From an uncultured Holosporaceae bacterium (lineage in GTDB: Bacteria > Pseudomonadota > Alphaproteobacteria > CAISOG01): a DNA stretch of 5,284 bases. Each line of letters begins with the position of its first letter. Within the stretch, counting starts at the first letter, position 1. The DNA is taken from assembly GCA_903887035.1 (NCBI GenBank), contig CAISOG010000067.1, positions 1-5,284 on the forward strand. The letters run 5' to 3'. Below the pieces are notes generated by a model. The model was not told where the DNA came from. It searched no databases and saw only the letters and a list, made by a program, of their open reading frames with translations. Below, piece by piece: positions 1-5,186 of this stretch. The position numbers and the translations under genes were made by a program.

Positions 1-473
1 AAAGCCAGTCTGTGCCGGTGCCGACCAAAGTGTTGGAATTCTTGGCACACAAAATTACCAGCAATGTTCGTGAGTTGGAGGGGGCGCTTAACCGCCTTAC
101 TGCCCATGCCAGCCTGATTGGTGGCACCATCACCCTGGAATCGGCGCAAGAGGTTTTGCGCGATCTGTTAAAAAGCTATGATAAGTATCTGAGTATTGAG
201 GATATTCAGAAAAAAGTTGCTGAGCATTTTAATATCAAACTGGCCGATATGCATTCCCCCCGCCGTGCCCGCGCTCTGGCACGTCCGCGCCAGGTGGCGA
301 TGTATCTGTCGAAACAACTGACCAGCCGATCGCTGCCAGAAATTGGCCGCAAGTTTGGTGGGCGCGATCATACCACCGTCATGCATGGGGTGAAAAAAAT
401 TGAGGAATTGTTGCAATCCGACCCCGGTCTTGAAGAAGAAATTGACCTGTTAACCCGCGCGCTAAGAAGTTAA
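1..473 (+). CDS. dnaA: Chromosomal replication initiator protein DnaA, C-terminal part (5' end outside window)
   Basis: DnaA is the AAA+ ATPase that binds DnaA boxes and opens the replication origin. Only the end is present: the reading frame is open from base 3 and continues past the left edge, so the in-frame GTG at 12 is not the real start. Counting from that GTG, residues 18-28 ([11 protein letters not shown]) carry the family's sensor II arginine (R20) at the end of the AAA+ module. Residues about 50-153 form the DNA-binding domain IV, including [10 protein letters not shown] (90-99) and the signature [11 protein letters not shown] (116-126), whose D119, H120 and T121 match the DnaA-box-reading helix. 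The stop is TAA at 471-473 and the C-terminus ends normally shortly after the signature. The sequence style is alphaproteobacterial. No DnaA-box cluster is visible in the following gap, so nothing here marks oriC. Confidence 0.97.
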   Translation, partial: SQSVPVPTKVLEFLAHKITSNVRELEGALNRLTAHASLIGGTITLESAQEVLRDLLKSYDKYLSIEDIQKKVAEHFNIKLADMHSPRRARALARPRQVAMYLSKQLTSRSLPEIGRKFGGRDHTTVMHGVKKIEELLQSDPGLEEEIDLLTRALRS

Positions 474-489
474 AATCGTTTGGATCCAT

Positions 490-521
490 AAGTATTAAGG
501 GCTTGAAAAAGCTAAATACTT
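490..521 (+). terminator. Hairpin after dnaA, possible weak terminator
   Basis: A 7-bp inverted repeat (AAGTATT at 490-496, AATACTT at 515-521) encloses a second 4-bp stem (GCTT 501-504, AAGC 509-512) closed by a GAAA tetraloop. It lies 16 nt after the dnaA stop. The outer stem is AT-rich and only a short TTGTTGT follows, so it would be a weak Rho-independent terminator at best. It also overlaps the candidate promoter for the next gene and may instead be a regulatory hairpin. Confidence 0.3.
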
Positions 522-529
522 GTTGTAAT
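503..529 (+). promoter_or_regulatory. Candidate sigma70-type promoter for the ASCH-Nudix pair
   Basis: A -35-like TTGAAA (503-508) is followed 15 nt later by an extended -10 element, TGT plus TGTAAT (521-529). The 15-nt spacer is short, but an extended -10 can tolerate that. It lies about 58 nt before the ATG at 587 in the AT-rich gap. This is judged by eye only, and the -35 falls inside the hairpin at 490-521. Confidence 0.33.
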
Positions 530-586
530 GTGATCAAATTGTTTTGCCGCAGGTTAATGCATTTTACAAATTGATGGGTTCTGGCC

Positions 587-1021
587 ATGAACAACAATGT
601 TGCGGCCGTTATGGCATTGGGACAAACCCAACCATCTGAACTTTACCTGGATGACGGGTTATTACCGTTGCTGGATAGCGGCGAAAAAACCGTGTCGATT
701 CATTTGGGTTGGCTGAATATCCCAATGGGGGACTTGGTTTTTCGCACCCATGCCTGTGACGCCAGCCGCCTGGTAACGGTCAGCGCTATTCGCCATACCA
801 CCTTAGAGGAGGTGACGGAGGAATTGGCGCTGCAAGATGGTCATCCCGGGATTGAGGCGATGAAGCAAAAGTTTGCGGTGCAGAACCGTCCCCCGTATGA
901 GGTGCGCGTAACATTGGTTTACTTTCTTAAAAGTGACGGTGCCGATATTACGCCCGAAAACGGCGGCATGACGCAAACTATGATATCCTGCCTAATATCG
1001 CATGGGATCTGTGGGCTTTAG
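587..1021 (+). CDS. ASCH-domain protein (YqfB-like), 144 aa
   Basis: ASCH domains are small beta-barrels of the PUA-like fold associated with RNA or modified nucleosides; E. coli YqfB is an N4-acetylcytidine amidohydrolase. Residues 18-44 (ELYLDDGLLPLLDSGEKTVS and onward) show the ASCH pattern of a helix, then G-x-KT-x-(S/T)-I, followed by MGDLVF and strands ending in VRVTLVYFL (106-114). By remembered alignment to YqfB, K34 would match the catalytic lysine, S37 its threonine, and D84 its glutamate. These are conservative changes, so activity is possible but not shown. The start ATG 587 has no strong Shine-Dalgarno; an in-frame ATG at 611 would still keep the whole domain. The last ~30 residues (SDGADITPENGG...) extend past the domain and look unstructured. 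The stop is 16 nt before the next gene, suggesting one transcript. The substrate is unknown. Confidence 0.8.
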   Translation: MNNNVAAVMALGQTQPSELYLDDGLLPLLDSGEKTVSIHLGWLNIPMGDLVFRTHACDASRLVTVSAIRHTTLEEVTEELALQDGHPGIEAMKQKFAVQNRPPYEVRVTLVYFLKSDGADITPENGGMTQTMISCLISHGICGL

Positions 1022-1037
1022 GTGATGGTGGTTTCAG

Positions 1038-1973
1038 GTGCAGCATGACATAACGAAGCCCAAAGCCGCTGGCAATTTTTCTGAAATAACAGAGTGTTTT
1101 TTGCGGCATATCCAAAGGCATAACAATTTTGATGCCAACCAGTTTATGCCTTGGATCATTGTTGATGCATCCAATTATCCGCAGCCTGTCGGCTGGCTGC
1201 ATCGCCAGCATCTGCCCTGGTTAGCGGCCAATCAGCAGGTTTTGCAACCCAACCCTAACAGTGGTGGTTGGCAGCTGGATCCTGCCTTAACCACATCAGC
1301 TGCCCGCAGTGACGCCCTGAACCAGCTGGCCATTCAGCTGCATCAGCATGGCCTGATCACCCATTGGTATGATGAACAGGTGTCGGTGGTTACCGATTGG
1401 GGGCAGCCGCCGTTGGCCACCGCTTCGCGTGCCAGCATTGGATTTTTGGGCATTAAAGCCTTTGGCGTGCATCTGAACGCCTATCATGGTTATGGCGACC
1501 AGATGCAGTTGTGGATTGCCAGGCGCGCCGCCCATTTGGCCAATTTTCCCAATCAGTATGATCATTTGGTGGCGGGTGGTGTTGCCGCGGGCGATTCCAT
1601 ACTGGGAACGCTGATAAAAGAAGCGCAGGAAGAGGCCGGTATGCCCATGACGCTTAGTCAGGCTGCCCAGCCGGTTGGGGTAATTCAGTACCATCTGATG
1701 CGGGATGGTTATTCACGCCAAGATACCGTTTTTGTTTATGATTTGGCGATGGATTGCCACGGCGCCGCAGATTTTGTGCCGGTGAATGAGGATGGTCATG
1801 TGGCCACCTTTGCCCGCTATCCCGTGGATGAGGTGATGCACCTGGTGGCCAGCAGCAATCAAGTCAAAAGCAACGTTAATCTGGTTCTGATTGATTTTTT
1901 CCTGCGCCACGGTATGATTGCCGTCGACGATCCAGCCTTTGTTGCGTTGCTGATGGGTCTTAGGAGTCCTTAG
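1038..1973 (+). CDS. Nudix hydrolase with N-terminal DUF4743 domain, 311 aa
   Basis: Nudix enzymes cleave nucleoside-diphosphate-linked compounds. The DUF4743 branch includes yeast YJR142W and plant NUDT20/24, and is related to the Nudix half of S. pombe Tnr3; members are reported to hydrolyse damaged forms of thiamine diphosphate. The N-terminal DUF4743 part spans about residues 15-145 (FLRHIQRHNN, WIIVDASNYPQPVGWL, GFLGIKAFGVHLNAY), and the Nudix fold about 145-305. The Nudix box runs G180 to M202: G180, D186 in place of the usual Glu, K194 in place of Arg, then E195, E198 and E199, the metal-binding core, all retained. The Arg-to-Lys change is usual in this branch. YDLAMD, EVMHLV and VLIDFFLRHGM fit the family C-terminus, so it is full length. 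The start is GTG 1038: no other in-frame start lies before the domain, and it sits 16 nt after the ASCH stop with only a weak GG-rich leader, consistent with translational coupling. The exact substrate is inferred. Confidence 0.9.
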   Translation: MQHDITKPKAAGNFSEITECFLRHIQRHNNFDANQFMPWIIVDASNYPQPVGWLHRQHLPWLAANQQVLQPNPNSGGWQLDPALTTSAARSDALNQLAIQLHQHGLITHWYDEQVSVVTDWGQPPLATASRASIGFLGIKAFGVHLNAYHGYGDQMQLWIARRAAHLANFPNQYDHLVAGGVAAGDSILGTLIKEAQEEAGMPMTLSQAAQPVGVIQYHLMRDGYSRQDTVFVYDLAMDCHGAADFVPVNEDGHVATFARYPVDEVMHLVASSNQVKSNVNLVLIDFFLRHGMIAVDDPAFVALLMGLRSP

Positions 1974-2036
1974 GGGGGCTTCAGGAGATTTGTTTGATGG
2001 GCAATGGGTTGGGGGCGTTCAGCGTGACACCAGTTT

Positions 2037-2040
2037 GGAG
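2037..2040 (+). promoter_or_regulatory. Ribosome-binding site that fixes the hldE GTG start
   Basis: GGAG lies 8 nt before GTG 2049, separated from it by a run of eight T. This spacing supports the GTG over later in-frame ATGs such as the one at codon 15. Confidence 0.75.
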
Positions 2041-2048
2041 TTTTTTTT

Positions 2049-3548
2049 GTGAGCTTAATCAATACGCCCCCCCTGTCCAATTTTGATTTGATGCCCGATG
2101 CCTCTATTGTGCCGCAACTGGCCAAGGCGCGGGTGATGGTGGTTGGCGATTTAATTGTGGATCGTTTTGTTTACGGCCATGTCGATCGCCTGTCGCGTGA
2201 GGCGCCCATTCCCGTCATGGTGGTGGAGCATGAAAAAACCATGTTGGGTGGGGCAGGCAATCTGGCTCGCAACCTGCATACACTGGGCGCAAGGGTGACG
2301 GTGGTTGGGGTTGTCGGCGACGATACAACTAGCGATCAATTGATGGGTTTGTTAAAGGAATGCTGCGACGAAACGGTGTTGCAGCGTATGGATAATCGGC
2401 AAACCACCCTGAAATTGCGGATGATGGTGGGGCAGCAGCAAATGGCACGCATCGATTATGAAAGGGTACAACCGCTGTCGGATCAGCAGGAACAGGCACT
2501 GGCGGCCGCTGTCAGCAAACATTTGCCCGACCAAGATGTGTTGTTGCTATCCGATTACGGTTTAGGCCTGCTTAGTCCGACGCTGTGTCAGCGGTTGATT
2601 CAGGCGGCACGGGATGCGGGTAAGCCGGTGTTGGTTGACCCACGGCAATCGGATTTTGCCGCCTTTCGCGGGGCAACCCTGGTTAAGCCTAATCGCACCG
2701 ATCTGTTGGCTGCCGTGCGGCATGCCCCCACCCTGTGTCAAACCAGTGACCCCCTGCCGCAGCAGGCAGCCGCCCTGCAACAGGCCTATGGGATAGAGAA
2801 TATATTGATGACCCTGGGGGATCAGGGGATGATTCTGTGTGAGGGCAACACCCCCCCCGTTACATTTGCGGCCTATCGCCGCGAAGTTTTTGACGTGTCA
2901 GGCGCGGGCGATACGGTGTTGGCGGTGTTGGGCGCGGTGTTGGGCAGCGGTCACGACCTGAAAAAAGCCGCCAGTTTGGCCAATCTTGCCGCCAGTTTGG
3001 TGGTGGCCAGACGGGGGACGGCGGTGGTTAGCCCCGGTGAATTGTTGGTGGCGATTTCGGAATTGGCGGGGCAGAATACTCAAAGCAAGATTATGACATT
3101 GTCGCAGATGGCCGGTCAGGCCGCCGAATGGCGTGAACAAAATTTGGTGGTCGGCCTTACCAATGGCTGTTTTGATTTGTTGCATCCTGGCCATATTGCT
3201 TCGATTACCGCCGCCAAACAGCAATGTGATCGCCTAATCATCGCCCTGAACAGCGATAGTTCGGTTAAGCGGCTTAAGGGGGAAAGCCGCCCCATCCAAT
3301 CGCAATTGGCGCGGGCGGTGGTGTTGTCAGCCCTGGCCAATGTTGATGGCGTGGTCATTTTTGATGAGGATGCGCCCCTGGCCGTTTTGGATGCGATAAA
3401 GCCCGATATTTATTGCAAGGGTGAGGATTATCGCGACAAAAAAATCGCGGAATTTGACTTGGTCGAATCCTATGGCGGCCGTATCTATCTGATTCCAATG
3501 GTGCCAGGTTTTTCCACAACCTCTACAGTGGCGCAAATGGCGGCGTAG
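2049..3548 (+). CDS. hldE: Bifunctional D-beta-D-heptose 7-phosphate kinase / D-beta-D-heptose 1-phosphate adenylyltransferase (HldE)
   Basis: HldE makes ADP-D-glycero-beta-D-manno-heptose for the LPS inner core in two cytoplasmic steps: ATP-dependent phosphorylation of heptose 7-phosphate at C1, and, after GmhB removes the 7-phosphate, adenylylation of heptose 1-phosphate. The N-terminal ribokinase/PfkB domain covers about residues 25-335: VVGDLIVDR (31-39), GGAGN (67-71), VLVDPR (194-199), VKPN (212-215) and DVSGAGDT (282-289) with catalytic-base D288. The C-terminal nucleotidyltransferase covers about 365-499: TNGCFDLLHPGH (371-382) with the HxGH motif H379/H382, NSDSSVKRLKGESRP (401-415), KGEDY (457-461) and FSTTSTV (488-494). 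At 499 aa it is slightly longer than E. coli HldE, mainly by a ~20-residue N-terminal extension. One local oddity is SDYGLG (168-173), where many homologues have SDY(A/G)KG. The gene starts 75 nt after the Nudix stop with its own strong RBS; no terminator is visible in that gap. Confidence 0.97.
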   Translation: MSLINTPPLSNFDLMPDASIVPQLAKARVMVVGDLIVDRFVYGHVDRLSREAPIPVMVVEHEKTMLGGAGNLARNLHTLGARVTVVGVVGDDTTSDQLMGLLKECCDETVLQRMDNRQTTLKLRMMVGQQQMARIDYERVQPLSDQQEQALAAAVSKHLPDQDVLLLSDYGLGLLSPTLCQRLIQAARDAGKPVLVDPRQSDFAAFRGATLVKPNRTDLLAAVRHAPTLCQTSDPLPQQAAALQQAYGIENILMTLGDQGMILCEGNTPPVTFAAYRREVFDVSGAGDTVLAVLGAVLGSGHDLKKAASLANLAASLVVARRGTAVVSPGELLVAISELAGQNTQSKIMTLSQMAGQAAEWREQNLVVGLTNGCFDLLHPGHIASITAAKQQCDRLIIALNSDSSVKRLKGESRPIQSQLARAVVLSALANVDGVVIFDEDAPLAVLDAIKPDIYCKGEDYRDKKIAEFDLVESYGGRIYLIPMVPGFSTTSTVAQMAA

Positions 3549-3604
3549 GGGGAGGGAGCGTGTGGGTTAAATTGGTAACGCCAAAGTCATAATTCCGCGC
3601 TAAA

Positions 3605-3633
3605 CTGTTACGAAGTTCTGGGATTTCTAAAAT
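3605..3633 (+). promoter_or_regulatory. Weak candidate promoter for the exported-protein gene
   Basis: TAAAAT (3628-3633) matches a -10 at five of six bases, with CTGTTA (3605-3610) 17 nt upstream as a poor -35 (three of six). The 135-nt gap after hldE and the change of gene type make a separate promoter reasonable. A GTAAC/GTTAC inverted pair (3575-3579, 3607-3611) overlaps the -35 and might be an operator, but it is short. A GATTC methylation-type site (3635-3639) follows the -10. Confidence 0.25.
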
Positions 3634-3659
3634 AGATTCACGGACACTCTTTTATTGGC

Positions 3660-3670
3660 CACACACACAC
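3660..3670 (+). repeat. CA dinucleotide tract upstream of the exported-protein start
   Basis: Five and a half CA repeats end 13 nt before the ATG at 3684 and directly abut the alternative TTG start region. A short tandem repeat here could vary in length and alter leader spacing. Five repeats is within what occurs by chance, so no function is claimed. Confidence 0.5.
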
Positions 3671-3683
3671 GTTGGGTAAGGTT

Positions 3684-4388
3684 ATGCTGTTAAAAGTCGG
3701 TCTTTTGACCCCGCTGTTTTCCCTTGTGATTTTATCGGGTGCGATGGTGGGGATGGCATCGGCACAGGGCTATCAAACCCCTATTTACACCACCACAGTA
3801 AGGCCAGCTGGCCAAGCGATTACCGTTCCGCCTGTGGCCAACCGCAACAACCTGCCCAGTCAATCGGGTAAGAATGTTCCCAACAGTCAGGATGTGTTTG
3901 GGCTGACCGAAACGCAACGATTGGCGGTGGAGCAGGATTGTCGCAGCGAGGTTGGCAAGCAGTTTCCGAAGTTGCAGGCGAATCAGCCGGTGTTAAGCGG
4001 TATTTGCCAATGCGCGACCAAAAAAATTGCCCAGGCCGATGCCAAACTGACCCAGAATGACTACACACGGTTTTTGAACAAAGACCCCAGCCTATTAAAT
4101 GATCCGCGCTATGCCCAGGTGATTATGGAGGTTTCTGAGGCCTGCATAAATCCCGTTTTTCAAAAGGATCCCAGCGTCTTTTTAGACTTGGGGACACCCA
4201 ACGGGGGCATGCCATCGGGCGGAACCTATAATTTTGGGGGTAACGGTGCGGCGGGAACGGCAAATGGCACGATTCCGCCCGCCCTGTTGGGGGCTATGCC
4301 TGGTACCAATTCAGGTGTGCAGCCGCAACCTGCGCCCAACACCACCGCCCCCGCCAGCAGCAACCGCCGCCCCTTTGTGGTGCGGTAG
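3684..4388 (+). CDS. Unrecognised exported protein with four cysteines and low-complexity tail
   Basis: I do not recognise this family. From ATG 3684 the protein is 234 aa. It opens with a signal peptide: one Lys at position 4, a hydrophobic stretch (about 5-23), then MASA before Q28, a good signal peptidase I site. Residues about 28-70 are Pro/Thr/Gln/Asn-rich and probably disordered. A compact, helix-rich core spans about 74-167, with cysteines at 86, 108, 110 (a C-Q-C motif) and 154, which could form two disulphides in the periplasm. The rest, about 170-234, is Gly/Asn/Pro/Ala-rich (GGTYNFGGNGAAG, QPQPAPNTTAPASS) and ends FVVR. No lipobox is seen, so it is likely periplasmic or secreted rather than a lipoprotein. 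An in-frame TTG at 3672 would add four residues (MGKV) but has only the CA tract upstream; ATG 3684 has a weak TGGG 7 nt upstream. It follows hldE on the same strand with its own gap, so a link to LPS is not implied. Confidence 0.8.
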   Translation: MLLKVGLLTPLFSLVILSGAMVGMASAQGYQTPIYTTTVRPAGQAITVPPVANRNNLPSQSGKNVPNSQDVFGLTETQRLAVEQDCRSEVGKQFPKLQANQPVLSGICQCATKKIAQADAKLTQNDYTRFLNKDPSLLNDPRYAQVIMEVSEACINPVFQKDPSVFLDLGTPNGGMPSGGTYNFGGNGAAGTANGTIPPALLGAMPGTNSGVQPQPAPNTTAPASSNRRPFVVR

Positions 4389-4401
4389 TTTTGGGTCGAT
4401 T

Positions 4402-4425
4402 GTGCGTTCGCTCTTCGCATTTTTT
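4402..4425 (+). terminator. Possible Rho-independent terminator after the exported-protein gene
   Basis: TGCG (4403-4406) can pair with CGCA (4416-4419), with a flanking G-T wobble, and six T follow (4420-4425). It starts 14 nt after the TAG stop. The 4-5 bp stem is short, so the call rests mainly on position and the T tract. Confidence 0.38.
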
Positions 4426-4453
4426 ATGTAAGAGGGCGGAGGAATGCTGGCGG

Positions 4454-4498
4454 CAGAAATTGGCTTGCCTGTTCCAACACCACAATGTCATTCTCCCC
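4454..4498 (+). repeat. First of three copies of a 45-nt leader segment, truncated element
   Basis: The segment starts CAGAAATTGGCT and ends ATTCTCCCC. It recurs at 4609-4653 and 4877-4921, with exactly 33 nt from its first base to the GTCATTCTCCCC each time. Here the hairpin is cut after CCCC: the returning GGGGAGAAT arm is absent and a different hairpin pair begins at 4510. This suggests an older element interrupted or replaced by the next. Confidence 0.8.
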
Positions 4499-4509
4499 GC
4501 ACCAAGGTC

Positions 4510-4599
4510 GTCATCCTCCGCGAAGGCGGGGGATCCATGCGGCGGAACTGCCAGGTTGTGTCATGCAGGTTGGTGGATTTCCGCCTGCGCCGAGATGAC
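4510..4599. repeat. Inverted hairpin pair 0 (REPIN-like, divergent sequence)
   Basis: The left hairpin, ATCCTCCGC / GCGGGGGAT (4513-4521 with 4526-4534, one G-T pair), has a GAAG loop. The right hairpin, ATTTCCGC / GCCGAGAT (4577-4584 with 4589-4596, one mismatch and one G-T pair), has a CTGC loop. The right unit is an imperfect reverse complement of the left, so the 90-bp whole is an inverted repeat with a spacer of about 38 nt (4537-4574). The outer ends read GTCAT and ATGAC, as in the two later pairs. Confidence 0.75.
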
Positions 4600-4641
4600 G
4601 GCAGGATCCAGAAATTGGCTGGCCTGTACCAACATCAGACT

Positions 4642-4733
4642 GTCATTCTCCCCCTTGTGGGGAGAATCTAAGCAGCGATGGCGCTTGTGAAGCGGTTAGG
4701 TTTTGAGATCCTACCCACAGGGGGTAGGATGAC
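4642..4733. repeat. Inverted hairpin pair 1 (REPIN-like, 92 bp)
   Basis: The left 27-mer (4642-4668) forms ATTCTCCCC / GGGGAGAAT with a 5-nt loop. The right 27-mer (4707-4733) forms ATCCTACCC / GGGTAGGAT with a 5-nt loop. The right one, reverse-complemented, matches the left at 22 of 27 positions. Four of the five differences form two compensating base-pair changes and the fifth is in the loop. The spacer is 38 nt (4669-4706). Confidence 0.85.
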
Positions 4734-4790
4734 AGCGGAGCGGTGGTAGGGGTGGATGCCAATCAGACAGAACGGCGAAATACCCCCCAC

Positions 4791-4811
4791 CGGATCGCTG
4801 TCCGCGATCCG
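4791..4811. repeat. Hairpin CGGATCGC, unit 1
   Basis: A perfect 8-bp stem (4791-4798 with 4804-4811) encloses a TGTCC loop. It abuts a second inverted pair, CGGTGG (4741-4746) with CCACCG (4787-4792), reinforced by GGGG (4749-4752) with the nearby C run. The identical 21-nt hairpin recurs at 5094-5114. Confidence 0.85.
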
Positions 4812-4837
4812 ACTTCCCCGCAAGGGGAGAGTGTATT

Positions 4838-4849
4838 CCCCCCCCCCCC
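4838..4849 (+). repeat. 12-nt poly-C tract
   Basis: Twelve C in a row sit at the junction of units 1 and 2, where a half hairpin repeat (CCGC-CTGC-GCGG then AGGATGAC) should begin with an ATCCT-type arm. The run has replaced or expanded that arm. Homopolymers of this length are prone to slippage and also to assembly error. Confidence 0.85.
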
Positions 4850-4909
4850 GCCTGCGCGGAGGATGACGGTAGGATCCAGGAATTGGCTGGCCTGTACCAA
4901 CATCACAAT

Positions 4910-5001
4910 GTCATTCTCCCCCTTGTGGGGAGAATCTCAAAACCTAGCCGTTGTACAGACGGTAGCATCGCATGGATCCTACCCACAGGGGGTAGGATGA
5001 C
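4910..5001. repeat. Inverted hairpin pair 2 (REPIN-like, 92 bp, spacer inverted)
   Basis: Both 27-mers (4910-4936 and 4975-5001) are identical to those of pair 1, and the spacer is again exactly 38 nt (4937-4974). Read forwards the spacer does not resemble that of pair 1. Reverse-complemented it matches at 24 of 38 positions, including an unbroken TAGGTTTTGA next to the hairpin. Confidence 0.85.
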
Positions 5002-5093
5002 ACCTGAGAAGCGGCAAAGATGGGGCAAGGATGACAACGGAGAGGTGGTAGGGGGGGGATGCCAATCAGACAGAACGGCAAAATACCCCCCAC

Positions 5094-5114
5094 CGGATCG
5101 CTGTCCGCGATCCG
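5094..5114. repeat. Hairpin CGGATCGC, unit 2
   Basis: This is the same perfect 8-bp stem and TGTCC loop as at 4791-4811, inside an almost identical flanking sequence. Confidence 0.85.
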
Positions 5115-5126
5115 ACTTCCCCGCAA

Positions 5127-5145
5127 GGGTGGAGTGTGCTCCCCC
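5127..5145 (+). repeat. 19-nt direct repeat, first copy
   Basis: GGGTGGAGTGTGCTCCCCC occurs here and again at 5187-5205, 60 nt apart. Each copy contains the small palindrome GGAG-TGTG-CTCC. Copy 1 is the end of large unit 2; copy 2 stands alone, so it may be a remnant of a third unit. Confidence 0.85.
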
Positions 5146-5159
5146 TCCACATTTTTTTT
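5129..5159 (+). terminator. Terminator-like hairpin with T8 tract in the repeat region
   Basis: GTGGAG (5129-5134) pairs with CTCCAC (5145-5150), followed by A and eight T (5152-5159). This has the form of a Rho-independent terminator for + strand transcription. No gene ends nearby, so it could stop read-through across the repeats, or be chance in a G/C-run-rich stretch. Confidence 0.4.
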
Positions 5160-5186
5160 GTGCTGGACGGGAGGGGGTTGGGGGAG

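Larger units (their letters stand above)
4581..4841 (+). repeat. Large direct repeat, unit 1
   Basis: The unit runs from CCGCCTGCGC to GTGTATTCCCC. In order it contains a half hairpin repeat, the leader segment (4609-4641), hairpin pair 1 (4642-4733), a GGTGGTAGGGG segment pairing with CCACC further on, the CGGATCGC hairpin, and TCCCC-GCAA-GGGGA (4815-4828). It is repeated at 4848-5144. The distal ~100 nt differ at only a few positions between units, while the spacer inside the hairpin pair differs strongly. Confidence 0.85.
4848..5144 (+). repeat. Large direct repeat, unit 2 (with 34-35 nt expansion)
   Basis: This is the second copy of 4581-4841. Landmarks are offset by 268 nt up to the hairpin pair and by 303 nt after it. 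The extra 34-35 nt follow the right hairpin and are bounded by GGATGAC at 4995-5001 and again at 5029-5035, suggesting a small tandem duplication or insertion. A G run of eight (5051-5058) replaces GGGGTGG of unit 1. The terminal GCAA hairpin is degraded here (AAGGGT instead of AAGGGG). Confidence 0.85.

Noticed and set aside
12..14. GTG at 12 as the start of a short DnaA-like protein
   Set aside because: The frame is open back to base 3 and the AAA+ domain is cut mid-fold, so this is an internal valine of a full dnaA.
474..586. Possible oriC next to dnaA
   Set aside because: The gap is AT-rich but shows no TTATNCACA-type DnaA boxes, and many Alphaproteobacteria have oriC away from dnaA.
1296..1694. 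132-codon minus-strand open frame inside the Nudix gene
   Set aside because: It is antisense to a well-supported gene, has no recognisable domain, and its Met/His/Gln-rich content is typical of a shadow frame.
4510..5001. Possible CRISPR array
   Set aside because: The repeats are palindromic pairs in inverted orientation with similar spacers, too few and unevenly placed; there are no regular direct repeats with unique spacers.
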